Shown here piece after piece: positions 46,044 to 54,801 of a stretch of DNA of 64,000 nt. Position numbers and translations under genes: made by a program. Where the stretch lies: contig NZ_BMIS01000011.1 in assembly GCF_014642675.1 (NCBI RefSeq), positions 1 through 64,000 on the forward strand, read 5' to 3'. Below the pieces are notes generated by a model, which saw only the letters and a program-made list of their open reading frames with translations, did no database searches and had not been told where the DNA came from. Position 1 is the first letter of the stretch, and every line of letters begins with the position of its first letter. The stretch is from Nesterenkonia cremea. GTDB lineage: Bacteria > Actinomycetota > Actinomycetes > Actinomycetales > Micrococcaceae.

Positions 46044-46822
46044 CAGGCTGTCCCTCCTGCCGTGACCAAGCCGCCATCTGTGGTGAGCACGTGACCGGTG
46101 ATCCAATCAGCTCCGTCTCCCACCAGGAAGGCCACCGCTCGACCCACGTCTTCTGGAGTTCCCAGGCGTCTGAGCGGGTAATCCGCAGCCACCTGCTCCT
46201 CACGCCCCTCATAGAGAGCACGCGCAAAGTCCGTCTTGACCACAGCCGGAGACACGGCATTGACGCGGATCTCCGGCCCCAGCTCCACCGCCAGCGTGCG
46301 CGTCAGATGCGACACCGCCGCCTTGGTGATCCCATAGAACCCGATGTTCGCGGAAGGGATCTCCGAAGTCACTGAGGAGAGGAAGACCACGCGGCCGCGA
46401 TGCCCGCGCAGATCCAGCGCCTCAGCGGCCAGAGCCTGCTGAACCCAGCTGAGTCCAGCCAGTACGTTGACGTCGAACATCTTGCGACCGGCATCGATGC
46501 TGAGTTCCTCCAACGGCCCGTAGACCGGATTGATCCCGGCATTGTTGATGAGCATGTCCAGCCGTCCGAAACGCTCGGCAATGATGCCGAGCACTTCGTT
46601 CTGATGTTCTGCTGAGTCAGCCTTGCCCGCCACCCCGACTGCAGAATCAGGCAGAGAGCTCAGCGCCTCATCGAGGCCCTCCTGCTGACGGGCAGTGATC
46701 ACCACATCTGCCCCCTGATCAGCGAGGGACCGGGCGATGGCCAGACCGATCCCGCGGCTGGCACCGGTGATCAGAGCGACCTGGCCGCTCAACGGCTGCT
46801 GACTGTTTCCTGTTTCCGACAT
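46043..46822 (-). CDS. Short-chain dehydrogenase/reductase (LvaD-like position)
   Basis: This 259-aa SDR has VALITGASRGIGLAIARSLADQGADVVITAR, DMLINNAGINPVYG, SSVTSEIPSANIGFYGITKAAVSHLTR with the active-site Tyr and Lys, and a C-terminal WITGHVLTTDGGL. It resembles 3-oxoacyl-ACP reductase-like SDRs. Its place between the acyl-CoA ligase and the dehydrogenase/kinase pair suggests reduction of a keto-acyl-CoA to the hydroxyacyl-CoA. ATG 46822 overlaps the ligase stop; GTG 46825 is the alternative start. Confidence 0.85.
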   Translation of the reverse strand: MSETGNSQQPLSGQVALITGASRGIGLAIARSLADQGADVVITARQQEGLDEALSSLPDSAVGVAGKADSAEHQNEVLGIIAERFGRLDMLINNAGINPVYGPLEELSIDAGRKMFDVNVLAGLSWVQQALAAEALDLRGHRGRVVFLSSVTSEIPSANIGFYGITKAAVSHLTRTLAVELGPEIRVNAVSPAVVKTDFARALYEGREEQVAADYPLRRLGTPEDVGRAVAFLVGDGADWITGHVLTTDGGLVTAGGTA

Positions 46823-48450
46823 CACTGCCCCTTTCTGAGCTTGCGTCGCTGAATCTTGCCCGTGGCGGTCTTCGGCAGGTCATCGATGATGGTGACCTCC
46901 TTGGGGCACTTATAGGAGGCGACCCGGCTGCGGACGTGGGCCTTCAGCTCCTCGGGATCCGCACCTCGGCCCTGCTGCAGGGAGACGAACGCCGCCACGC
47001 GCTCCCCGCTGTAATCGTCGGGCTGTCCCACCACCGCAGCCTCCTTCACCGCAGGGTGCTCATAGAGGACGTCTTCCACCTCTCGAGGCCAGACCTTGTA
47101 GCCCGAGACGTTGATCTGGTCCTTCTTCCGATCCACCAGATAGATCCATCCGGCGTCATCGATCAGGGCGATGTCTCCCGTGCGGAGCCAGCCATCGGCG
47201 AGCGTCTGCTGCGTGGCTTCCGGGTTGTTGAGGTAGCCGGAGGTCACCTGAGGCCCGCGCAGCTCCAGCTCACCCTGCTCCCCGAAGGGGAGCGGCGCAC
47301 CGTCGAAATCCGTCACCCGCACCTCAAGCCCAGGGAGCGGGACCCCGATGGACAGCGTGCCCGAAGCTTCGTGGATCGGCGCGCGGGTTCCCAGAGGGAC
47401 CGCAACCACAGCGGAGGCCGTCTCAGTCATCCCATAGATGTTGTGGATGTAGTGGCCGAACCGCTTTTCGAATCGATCCACTGTTGCCGGCGGGACCGGG
47501 GCCCCACCCGAGTAGACCGTCCGAAGTGTGCTGAAGTCTGCGACGTCGTGGTCCCCCTCCGGAAGGTCCAGCAACGCGTTGTAGACCGTGATCGAACCCA
47601 GGATGTGATGGATCCCCCGATCACGGATGGTCCGATGCATGGCATCTGCCCGGACTCTGCCGATGAAGACGAGTTCCACGGGAGCCAGCAGGGAAGCCGT
47701 CGCCGCAGCCACAGCACCGGTGATGTGGAACAGCGGGGCCACTGCCAACACCAGGTCGCCGGGCAGGAACCCGTACCACTGCTGGTTTCCCTCAGCCACA
47801 GCCAGCAGGTTTCTATGCGTGCCGACCGCCCCTTTCGGCGGGCCCGTGGTTCCCGAGGTATAGGTGAGCAGCGCCGCGGTCTCAGGTCGAGTCACCGCGC
47901 GGCGCGGTCGATCCCCACGACGAGCTCTGAGAATCTGCGCAAATTCGGATCCGGAGCCCGCGGGATGGGGATGCTCCGGGTCGCAGAGATCCCCTTCATG
48001 GGTGCCGATGGTCCAGATCTCAGCATCAGAGGCCTCCCGGACAGCAGGGAGGTCCTCCTCCAGAGCGAGGACTCCGGCAGGCGAGGCATCTGCGAGGATG
48101 TGCTCGAGCTCCCTCTGCTGATACATCGGGTTGAGCACGAGGGCGGTCGCACCGATCTTCCAGAGCGCGAGCATCGTCAGCGGGAACTGTGGGATGTTCT
48201 GCAGCCGTATACCGACTCGATCGCCCTCACCGACTCCACGTGACTGAAACTCCGAAGCCAACGCGTCAGACAGAACGTCCGACTCTTCAGCGGTGAGACG
48301 AAGACCGACATGGCTGATCGCCGCCTGTTGCGGATCCATCGCCACACGGCTGTCCCATGCCGCGTCGAGGGTCCGAGCCGCGGCGCTGAGCTCGGAGGAC
48401 ACGTGCTCGGGGTAGAGCACCTGCCACCGATGCTGGGTGGTGGTCATCAT
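46822..48450 (-). CDS. Acyl-CoA synthetase (AMP-forming)
   Basis: This 542-aa ANL-superfamily ligase activates a carboxylic acid with ATP and CoA. Core motifs are LLTYTSGTTGPPKGAVGTHRN (P-loop A3), NIYGMTETAS (A5), GWLRTGDIALIDDAGWIYLVDRKKDQINVSGYKVWPREVEDVL (A7-A8) and the catalytic Lys in PKTATGKIQRRKLRK (A10). It is the first gene of the operon. AGGAGGGCCC precedes ATG 48450 (48447 is an alternative), and it is divergent from a TetR regulator with a palindrome between them. Confidence 0.9.
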   Translation of the reverse strand: MMTTTQHRWQVLYPEHVSSELSAAARTLDAAWDSRVAMDPQQAAISHVGLRLTAEESDVLSDALASEFQSRGVGEGDRVGIRLQNIPQFPLTMLALWKIGATALVLNPMYQQRELEHILADASPAGVLALEEDLPAVREASDAEIWTIGTHEGDLCDPEHPHPAGSGSEFAQILRARRGDRPRRAVTRPETAALLTYTSGTTGPPKGAVGTHRNLLAVAEGNQQWYGFLPGDLVLAVAPLFHITGAVAAATASLLAPVELVFIGRVRADAMHRTIRDRGIHHILGSITVYNALLDLPEGDHDVADFSTLRTVYSGGAPVPPATVDRFEKRFGHYIHNIYGMTETASAVVAVPLGTRAPIHEASGTLSIGVPLPGLEVRVTDFDGAPLPFGEQGELELRGPQVTSGYLNNPEATQQTLADGWLRTGDIALIDDAGWIYLVDRKKDQINVSGYKVWPREVEDVLYEHPAVKEAAVVGQPDDYSGERVAAFVSLQQGRGADPEELKAHVRSRVASYKCPKEVTIIDDLPKTATGKIQRRKLRKGQ

Positions 48451-48487
48451 GGGCCCTCCTGCTCGGGTCCGCTCGACATCAATGCCG

Positions 48488-48505
48488 ACCGATCACTCGC
48501 TCGGT
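48488..48505. promoter_or_regulatory. TetR (PaaR-like) operator candidate
   Basis: ACCGA (48488-48492) and TCGGT (48501-48505) form an inverted repeat with an 8-bp spacer (TCACTCGC). This is close to the ACCGAxCGxxCGxTCGGT sites bound by CoA-thioester-sensing TetR proteins. It lies 37 bp above the ligase gene. Confidence 0.6.
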
Positions 48506-48599
48506 TACGTAGAATGTAAGGCACATCACATTTCTGTGGCAAGGGTTTCCCACCGAAAGGTGTGTCAGGCTTAGAGCACCGCAAGGAGGATCGAAGATC

Positions 48600-49238
48600 A
48601 TGCAGACGGAGGCCGAGGAGGACCAGATGGAGGCGGCAGAGCAGGGGCTGCTCCCCACATCGATGCCATTGGGCAAAGTGCACACCGCGGCCTTGGAATG
48701 CTTTGCGGCAAACGGGTTCCATGGAACATCCATACGCCAGATCGCCCAGACCGCCGGCCTCTCAGTCCCTGGGCTCTATCACCACTACAGCTCCAAGCAC
48801 GAGATCCTCGACTCGCTGTGCGTGATCGCCATGGACACACTTCTCCGGGCCTCACATGCGGTGGTGGAGCGTCCCGACGCGACCGCCCTGAACCGATTCG
48901 ACGATCTGATCCGGGTGATGGTCCTCTTCCATGCCCGATTCTCTTCCATCGCCTTCGTCACGCTCACGGAGATCCGCAGCCTTCGAGGGGACGCGAAGGA
49001 GCGCCACATCGCCGCGCGCAACGAGCAGCAGGCGCTGCTGAACCAGCTCGTCGACGAGGGAAAGGCGGAGGGGGCCTTCGCCGCACCGCACTCTCACCAT
49101 GCAGCCCGGGCGATCACAGCGGCATGCCTGGGCGTCTCACGCTGGTTCCGCCCGGACGGCCCGAACACCCCGGAGGAGCTGGCCGAGATCTACGTGGACA
49201 TCTGCCGCAGCACCGCCGGAGCCGACAGGTCCCGCTGA
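48600..49238 (+). CDS. TetR-family regulator of the acyl-CoA operon
   Basis: This 212-aa repressor has the helix-turn-helix ALECFAANGFHGTSIRQIAQTAGLSVPGLYHHYSSKHEILDSL and a helical ligand domain of the kind that binds acyl-CoA (VMVLFHARFSSIAFVTLTEIRSL). AAGGAGG at 48580-48586 supports ATG 48600, though ATG 48627 is possible. It diverges from the ligase gene and most likely represses the operon until an acyl-CoA intermediate accumulates. Confidence 0.86.
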   Translation: MQTEAEEDQMEAAEQGLLPTSMPLGKVHTAALECFAANGFHGTSIRQIAQTAGLSVPGLYHHYSSKHEILDSLCVIAMDTLLRASHAVVERPDATALNRFDDLIRVMVLFHARFSSIAFVTLTEIRSLRGDAKERHIAARNEQQALLNQLVDEGKAEGAFAAPHSHHAARAITAACLGVSRWFRPDGPNTPEELAEIYVDICRSTAGADRSR

Positions 49239-49276
49239 GCCGTCTCCGGAGATGACCCGGGCTATCCTCTCGCCGA

Positions 49277-50566
49277 CTACGGCTCCACGAGCCCGGGAAG
49301 CCAGAGCGCGATGGATGGGACCAGGATGACCAGCGCGATCACCCCGAGGATCACCAGGCCGAAGGGCACGGTCGCAGGGACGGCGCGCAGCACGGGCACC
49401 TCGCCGATCTTGGCGGCCAGCAGCAGGCAGAGGCCATAGGGCGGGGTGATGAGGCCCATGGCCAGTGACATCACGGCCACCACGCCGTAGTGCACGGGGT
49501 CCAGCCCGGCGGCGTCGGCGGCAGGAGCGAGGACAGGCACCATGATCGCCATGGCGGGCAGGGCGTCCAGGAAGATTCCCAGGATCAGGAAGACCGCCGC
49601 GACCACCCACAGCATGGCCCAGGCCGGAACACCCTCGACGGCTCCCTGGATCACTTCCGGGATGCGGTAATAGGCGATCAGATAGGCCAGCGCACCAGCC
49701 GCAGCGAGGGCGAAGAGCGGCAGCACCGAGAAGAGCGCACTGTCCCGGAAGATCTTCGGCAGATCCCGCAGCGACAGGGTCCGGTAGACCACAAGCCCCA
49801 GGAAGAGCGCATAGAGCACGGCGATGACGGCGGCCTCAGTGGCGGTGACGAAACCACCCAGGATCCCGCCCAACACGATGACGATGATGGCCAGGGCCAG
49901 CAGAGAGTCGCGCAGGGCGACCATGACATCGCGCAGCGGTGGGCGCTGCTCGCGAGGGAAGTCGTTGCGACGGGCGATCACATAGGCCACGACCATCATG
50001 CCTGCACCGATGAGCAGCCCCGGGACCGCACCCGCCAGGAACAGCGCACCGATGGAGGTCCCGGTCAGCGAGCCCCACACGACCATCTGGATGCTCGGCG
50101 GGATCGTGGAGCCGATCACCGAAGACGCAGCGGTGACACCCACTGCATAGGTCACCGGATAGCCGCGGCGGGCCATCTGCGGAATCAGGACCGAGCCCAG
50201 TCCGGCGACGTCGGCGTTCGAAGATCCGGAGACACCGCCGAACCCCATGGAGGTGGCCACGTTCGTGATGCCCAGGCCGCCCCTGATCCAGCCGATCAGG
50301 GCTTGGGCCAGGACGATCAGCCGTTCCGTCACCTGGGAGGCGTTCATGATCGCCGCGGCGAGGATGAAGAACGGCACGGCCAGCAGGACGAAGGAGTCGA
50401 TGCCGGCGTAGACCTGCTGGGCGAGCAGACCTTCGTCCATCCGAGGGTCGATCAGGAAGAACGGCAGGCAGGCCAGCAGAAGAGCGAAGGCGATCGGCAC
50501 CCGCAGCAGGAGCAGCACCAGGAAGAGCGCCAGCACGACCAGTGCGACGAGTCCGGGATCCATCAT
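49277..50566 (-). CDS. dctM: TRAP transporter large permease (DctM)
   Basis: This 429-aa protein has 12 or more membrane segments and DctM features: FVLLAVPFFILAAAIMNASQVTERL, GGLGITNVATSMGFGGVSGSSNADVAGLGSVLIPQM, and AIVGSTIPPS-type SSVIGSTIPPSIQMVVWG. It forms the ion-driven translocation channel of a tripartite carboxylate importer. Its start overlaps the small-subunit stop. Confidence 0.93.
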   Translation of the reverse strand: MMDPGLVALVVLALFLVLLLLRVPIAFALLLACLPFFLIDPRMDEGLLAQQVYAGIDSFVLLAVPFFILAAAIMNASQVTERLIVLAQALIGWIRGGLGITNVATSMGFGGVSGSSNADVAGLGSVLIPQMARRGYPVTYAVGVTAASSVIGSTIPPSIQMVVWGSLTGTSIGALFLAGAVPGLLIGAGMMVVAYVIARRNDFPREQRPPLRDVMVALRDSLLALAIIVIVLGGILGGFVTATEAAVIAVLYALFLGLVVYRTLSLRDLPKIFRDSALFSVLPLFALAAAGALAYLIAYYRIPEVIQGAVEGVPAWAMLWVVAAVFLILGIFLDALPAMAIMVPVLAPAADAAGLDPVHYGVVAVMSLAMGLITPPYGLCLLLAAKIGEVPVLRAVPATVPFGLVILGVIALVILVPSIALWLPGLVEP

Positions 50567-51072
50567 GAGAGCTCACTCCGTCCATCGGCCGAGTGGGAAT
50601 CGGGGGCCTCGTCCGCGCCCCTGCGCAGCACCTTCCAGCCGAGCTCTGCGCTGAAGAGCATCATCAGCAGCCCACCCACGGGCACGGCGGCGAAGGCCCA
50701 GGCCAGGTGCAGACCGGAGGCGGTGGAGATGCGTGTCATGCCGCCATAGGTCATACCGGCCCCACCGATGAGCAGGAATGCGGAGATCGCGATCACGGCC
50801 ACGACCACCAGCATCTGCAGCAGCCGGCCGATCCGCGCCTCGAGCTTCCGAGGGATGACATCGATGACGAAGTGGTCGCTGCGCCGCAGCGCGGCGGCGG
50901 CACCCAGGAAGACCATCCAGGCCAGCAGCCAGCGGGATACCTCCTCGGTCCACATGGGACGCGGCAGAAAGGGAACATACCGCCCGAGCACTTGGAAGGT
51001 GACCAGGATGGTCAGCGTCACCAAGAGGGCACCGACGGCGCCGGCCAGCACGCGGGAGAGTCGGTCGAACAT
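50563..51072 (-). CDS. dctQ: TRAP transporter small permease (DctQ)
   Basis: This 169-aa protein has four membrane helices and the DctQ motif PRPMWTEEVSRWLLAWMVFLGAAAALRRSDHFVIDVIP. It pairs with DctM to form the membrane part of the TRAP system. The gene is 6 bp below dctP and overlaps dctM by ATGA. Confidence 0.92.
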   Translation of the reverse strand: MFDRLSRVLAGAVGALLVTLTILVTFQVLGRYVPFLPRPMWTEEVSRWLLAWMVFLGAAAALRRSDHFVIDVIPRKLEARIGRLLQMLVVVAVIAISAFLLIGGAGMTYGGMTRISTASGLHLAWAFAAVPVGGLLMMLFSAELGWKVLRRGADEAPDSHSADGRSELS

Positions 51073-51078
51073 CTCAGC

Positions 51079-52140
51079 TCACCCCTCTCCCAGACTGCGG
51101 ATCGTGGCAAGCATCTCTTCCATCTCCCATTCCTGGGCGTACTCCTCCCAGACCGGCTCCACCAGGGCGGCCAGCTCTTCGGTGTCGGCGTCGACCACGG
51201 TCACCGAGGGATCTTCGCGGAGCTCCTCGAGGGCGGCGTCGTCCTCCTGAGCCTCCAGGTCACGGGCGAAGGCGCCCGCCTCCTCACCGGCTTCCAGGAC
51301 ACTGTCCCTGAGGTCCTCCGGCAGCGACTCGAGCGTCTGCTCAGAGATGACGGCGGGCCTGATGGTGATCTCATGGTTGGTCGCGTAGATGTGCGGAGCG
51401 GCCTCCTGAAAGTTCTCCGCCACGATGAACATGGCCTCGTTGTCGGCTCCCGACACCACATCCTGCTGCAGGGCGGAGTAGAGCTCTCCATAGGCCACAT
51501 TCGAAGCCTGCATGCCCAACGCACCGAAGGCATCGCTGAGCATCTGGCTGGGCTGGGTACGGAAGAGTCGGCCGGAGAGATCCGCCGGCTCTTCCACCGG
51601 GGCGTTGAAGAACATCTGCCGGGCACCGCCGCCGAAGTAGGTCAGCACCTGATTGTCGGTCTCCTCGCTGAGCTCCAGCTCCAGCTCCTGACCGACCGGA
51701 CCCTCGATGATCGCGTCACGCTGATCGCGGGAGGTCACCAGAAAGGGCATCGAGAGGATGCTCATCTCTGGGACGAATTCTCCGATGAAGCCGGGGGCGA
51801 CGACGGCGATGTCCACCAGCCCGTTGCGCATGTTCTCGAAGAGCTCGGTCTCCCCTCCCAGCTGAGCACTGGGATAGACCTCCACCTCCACGCGGCCGTC
51901 GGTCTTCTCCGAGACGAGCTCGGCGAACTCCTCAAGCCCCTGGTCGAAGGAGGTCCCGGAGGCCAGCTGATGCCCCGCGATGAGCACGTGCTCAGGCTCA
52001 GCGTCTCCGGCGTCAGGGGCAGCGCCGCAGGCGCTGAGTGCCAGCAGCGTCAGGGCGGCCAGTCCGGTGACGGCGCGCCGGGGTCTGCCACCAGCAGGAT
52101 GGCGGTGCTCCCCGGTTCTCCCCTGGGCGGCTGTGGGCAT
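51079..52140 (-). CDS. dctP: TRAP transporter substrate-binding lipoprotein (DctP)
   Basis: This 353-aa protein has a basic N-terminus and the lipobox LTLLALSACG, so it is probably a lipid-anchored extracellular binding protein. The mature part contains GTSFDQGLEEFAELVSEKTDGRVEVEVYPSAQLGGETELFENMRNGLVDIAVVAPGFIGEFVPEMS. MFFNAPVEEPADLSGRLFRTQPS includes the conserved Arg that binds the substrate carboxylate. ATG 52140 has GGAGG upstream. The likely substrate is a carboxylate or 2-hydroxyacid, judged from the neighbouring D-2-hydroxyacid dehydrogenase. Confidence 0.92.
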   Translation of the reverse strand: MPTAAQGRTGEHRHPAGGRPRRAVTGLAALTLLALSACGAAPDAGDAEPEHVLIAGHQLASGTSFDQGLEEFAELVSEKTDGRVEVEVYPSAQLGGETELFENMRNGLVDIAVVAPGFIGEFVPEMSILSMPFLVTSRDQRDAIIEGPVGQELELELSEETDNQVLTYFGGGARQMFFNAPVEEPADLSGRLFRTQPSQMLSDAFGALGMQASNVAYGELYSALQQDVVSGADNEAMFIVAENFQEAAPHIYATNHEITIRPAVISEQTLESLPEDLRDSVLEAGEEAGAFARDLEAQEDDAALEELREDPSVTVVDADTEELAALVEPVWEEYAQEWEMEEMLATIRSLGEG

Positions 52141-52253
52141 GATGGACCTCCGTCTGACGTCTCCGTTGACCCATGACCCCACCACAGGCGTGAATCAGTT
52201 CAATGTGGCGTGGGGCACATCTGACGATGGACTCAGAGTACGCATATATTGCA

Positions 52254-52279
52254 CGCAGATCAATATGCTGAACTCTGCG
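52254..52279. promoter_or_regulatory. IclR operator candidate upstream of dctP
   Basis: CGCAGA...TCTGCG forms a perfect outer inverted repeat. The core, read on the minus strand, is AGTTCAGCATATTGATCT, which matches 15 of 18 bases of the palindrome at 54285-54302 in front of the hydroxyacid dehydrogenase gene. It lies 114 bp above dctP. Confidence 0.62.
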
Positions 52280-52311
52280 TGGCGCAGCGGAGGGCTCCGA
52301 GGCACGGCCGA

Positions 52312-53085
52312 TCAGGAGACGGAGCGCGCGAAAGGATTCGAGAGGGTGTCCGCCGCCTGCTGCAGAGCCTCAGCCACAGCACCGATGGTCTCGGGGCTCG
52401 CCTCCTCAGAAGGCAGAGGAACACCGAGGGCGAAGGGCGGATCACTGGGAGTCCAAGGCTCCAGGGGAACCGCCACACCGGTCACACCATGGACGGACTC
52501 ATTGACGTCCACGGCATAGCCGCGGCTCCTGCTCTCCCTGATCTTCTCCAGCAGACCGCCCAGATCCCGCACGCTGTCCTGAGTGAGCTGCGGGAAGGGC
52601 TCGGTGGGACCCACCAGAGCGATGACCTCCTCATCGCTCATCCGCATCAGGTGTGCATTGCCGGTGGCGGTGAGCGCAGCCGGCAGCCGTGAGCCCAGCG
52701 GAGTGCCCAGGCGGAACCGCCGTCGTCCTTCATGACGGGCCAGATAGAGGGCGTCGAGGCCGGCCAGAACAGTCATCTGGACCACATGGCTGCGCAGCAG
52801 CTCAGAGGCTTCGCAGGCTGAATAGAACTCCCTCGCCTGGTTGAACTGCTCGGCATAGGCGCCGCCGATCTCCGCTGTGGCCCGTCCCAGCGTGCAGCCG
52901 TTGAGAGTGCGGCTGATCATGCCGCCCTCCTCCAGGGCAGAGATCAGGTTGATGGTGGAGGACTTGGCGATGCCGAGCCTCCTGGCGATCTCAGCAGGCG
53001 GCAGCGGACGACCCTCAGAGGCTGCGAGCAGCTCGAGGATGCTCAGGGATCGGGTGACCGCTGGGGACGGGTCTCGCTCTGCCAT
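52312..53085 (-). CDS. IclR-family regulator
   Basis: This 257-aa protein has an N-terminal winged helix (SILELLAASEGRPLPPAEIARRLGIAKSSTINLISALEEGGMISR) and a C-terminal effector domain with LPAALTATGNAHLMRMSDEEV and SRGYAVDVNESVHGVTGVAVPLE, the typical IclR effector-site pattern. It lies 24 bp below the dehydrogenase gene and above the TRAP genes. It likely controls both through the shared TTCAA...TTGAA-type sites and senses the transported acid. Confidence 0.88.
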   Translation of the reverse strand: MAERDPSPAVTRSLSILELLAASEGRPLPPAEIARRLGIAKSSTINLISALEEGGMISRTLNGCTLGRATAEIGGAYAEQFNQAREFYSACEASELLRSHVVQMTVLAGLDALYLARHEGRRRFRLGTPLGSRLPAALTATGNAHLMRMSDEEVIALVGPTEPFPQLTQDSVRDLGGLLEKIRESRSRGYAVDVNESVHGVTGVAVPLEPWTPSDPPFALGVPLPSEEASPETIGAVAEALQQAADTLSNPFARSVS

Positions 53086-53108
53086 CGGGGGCTCTCCTCA
53101 CCTGGTGA

Positions 53109-54239
53109 TCAGTAGAACTCGATCGTATCGACGAGGTTGACCAGCTCTTCGCCGTCGAGGAGTCGGCGGGCGTTCTCGGCGAAGAGCTGAGCGATGCGCT
53201 CCTCCTCGCCGCTGTTCAGCGCAGCAGTGTGTGGACTGACGAGCACGCGCGGATGACCCCACAGCGGGCTGGACTCCGGAAGGGGCTCCACAGCGAAGAC
53301 GTCGAGGGCCGCGAAGCCGACGCGTCCAGCGTCGAGCGCCTCCACCAGCGCCTCTTCGTCGATCACCGTGCCACGCCCGACGTTGACGACGATCGCCTCC
53401 TCGCTCATCGCGGCGAAGAACTCCTCCCCGAGGAGCTTCTCAGTGGCCGCCGTTCCGGGAAGGGTGTTCACCACGGCGTCCACTGTGGGAGCCGTGCGCG
53501 GCAGATCCTCCACGGCGATGAGCCTGTCCACGCCTGGGACCGGCGTCCCGGAGCGGCTGGTGCCGATCACCGTGGCGCCCAGCGCACTGACGGTGGCGGC
53601 CACTTCAGAGCCGATGCCGCCCAGGCCGACCACTAGGACGACCATCTGGCTCAGCTGCTTCATCTCCCAGCGATCCGACCAGTGACGCCGGCCCTGCTGC
53701 TCCTGCAGGCGGGGCAGGCCCTTGGCGCCCGCCAGCAGCCCGAACAGAGCGAACTCGGTGAGCGTCCTCCCGTGGACACCGGCACTGGTGGTGAAGTCGA
53801 TGCGATCCAGCGCCTCCCGCGCAAGCCCTGCGGCCTTCACCTGGGACCCCCCACCGGCGGCCGTGGCGTGCACCCAGCACAGCTGCGGGTTCTGAGCCAC
53901 GGTGCGCGCCAGGGCGTCGGGGTCGACATCGGGGATCCCGAAGAGCGCCTCGGCCGAGTCGACCATGGTGTCGAAGGCCTCCTGCTCCTGGGCGGAGCGG
54001 GTGTGCTCAGGATCCCCGGACCAGTCGGCGGGACCGCGCATCGGGCGATAGAGGGAATGGTCACGGATGAGCTCGATCCGCGGCTCGAGCTCCTCGATGC
54101 GGCGGCACAGGGATTCGCGCAGATCCACTGCCACAGCCACACGCAGCTGCTTCTCCCCCGAGTGGAACTGCTGGTCAGGACGAGCCTGAGGGGCGCTGGG
54201 AGTGGTGTGGGCCTGCGTCGTCGCTGGGTGATCGGTCAC
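53109..54239 (-). CDS. D-isomer-specific 2-hydroxyacid dehydrogenase
   Basis: This 376-aa NAD-dependent dehydrogenase has LVVGLGGIGSEVAATVSALGATVIGTSRS for cofactor binding, the catalytic Arg in VVNVGRGTVIDEEAL, Glu in VFAVEPLPESSPLW and His in VLVSPHTAALNSGE. I place the start at GTG 54239, with GGAGG 5 bp ahead. The more distal GTG 54284 falls inside a 26-bp palindrome that is more plausibly an operator. Substrates of the family include D-lactate, glycerate, hydroxypyruvate and phosphonate analogues. Linkage to a TRAP importer suggests an exogenous hydroxy- or ketoacid. Confidence 0.87.
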   Translation of the reverse strand: MTDHPATTQAHTTPSAPQARPDQQFHSGEKQLRVAVAVDLRESLCRRIEELEPRIELIRDHSLYRPMRGPADWSGDPEHTRSAQEQEAFDTMVDSAEALFGIPDVDPDALARTVAQNPQLCWVHATAAGGGSQVKAAGLAREALDRIDFTTSAGVHGRTLTEFALFGLLAGAKGLPRLQEQQGRRHWSDRWEMKQLSQMVVLVVGLGGIGSEVAATVSALGATVIGTSRSGTPVPGVDRLIAVEDLPRTAPTVDAVVNTLPGTAATEKLLGEEFFAAMSEEAIVVNVGRGTVIDEEALVEALDAGRVGFAALDVFAVEPLPESSPLWGHPRVLVSPHTAALNSGEEERIAQLFAENARRLLDGEELVNLVDTIEFY

Positions 54240-54280
54240 GGGAACCTCCGCACTGTGGTCGCTGTCACCCAATAGTGTAC

Positions 54281-54306
54281 TCACAGTTCAACATATTGAA
54301 CTGTGA
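54281..54306. promoter_or_regulatory. 26-bp palindrome, IclR operator candidate
   Basis: TCACAGTTCAA (54281-54291) and TTGAACTGTGA (54296-54306) are perfectly complementary around CATA. It lies 42 bp above the preferred GTG start of the dehydrogenase gene and shares its core with the site at 52254. Confidence 0.7.
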
Positions 54307-54347
54307 GTGACAGCGGAGGCGGAGGGCATGAATCGGCGGAAGGCCGT

Positions 54348-54731
54348 TCAGTCGTCCTGGCGACGGCCGTATTTGGGCTCCTCGCCGGCCTCGCGAGCGC
54401 GCTCGGCCTCTTTGCGGCGAGCCTCCTCGCGGCGCTTGGCCACCTGCTGGCGATAGAGCTCCTCGGAGTTCCGGTTCACCCCAGAGCCCTGGGAGAGCTC
54501 CTCGGGGTTCTCACGGGAGGCCAGCTGCAGCATGGAGACGATCAGCAGAGACGCGATGAACGCGATGCCGAAGGCGATCAGGCCCAGGTCCACGCGCGGC
54601 GAGTTCTCCGTCCCTCCGGAGGCCGCGATGGTGGCGACGAATCCCGCCACCAGACCGAGCACAGCGGAGAAGATCAGCGGAGCCTTCACCGTCTCCACGA
54701 AGGAGCGGCGGCCTTTCTTTCCGTCAGCCAC
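54348..54731 (-). CDS. Small conserved membrane protein with charged C-terminus
   Basis: This 127-aa protein starts at GTG 54731 (AGAGGA ahead) or GTG 54749. Two membrane helices (APLIFSAVLGLVAGFVATIAAS and LGLIAFGIAFIASLLIVSMLQLA) precede a highly charged helical tail (YRQQVAKRREEARRKEAERAREAGEEPKYG) likely to form a coiled coil. Similar proteins occur across actinobacteria. No function is recognisable. Confidence 0.65.
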   Translation of the reverse strand: MADGKKGRRSFVETVKAPLIFSAVLGLVAGFVATIAASGGTENSPRVDLGLIAFGIAFIASLLIVSMLQLASRENPEELSQGSGVNRNSEELYRQQVAKRREEARRKEAERAREAGEEPKYGRRQDD

Positions 54732-54801
54732 TGAGAATCCTCTGTTCACGCGCGAATGAATTGCTACCCGATTCTACTTCTTCTACAACGTGTCGAAAAA
54801 G

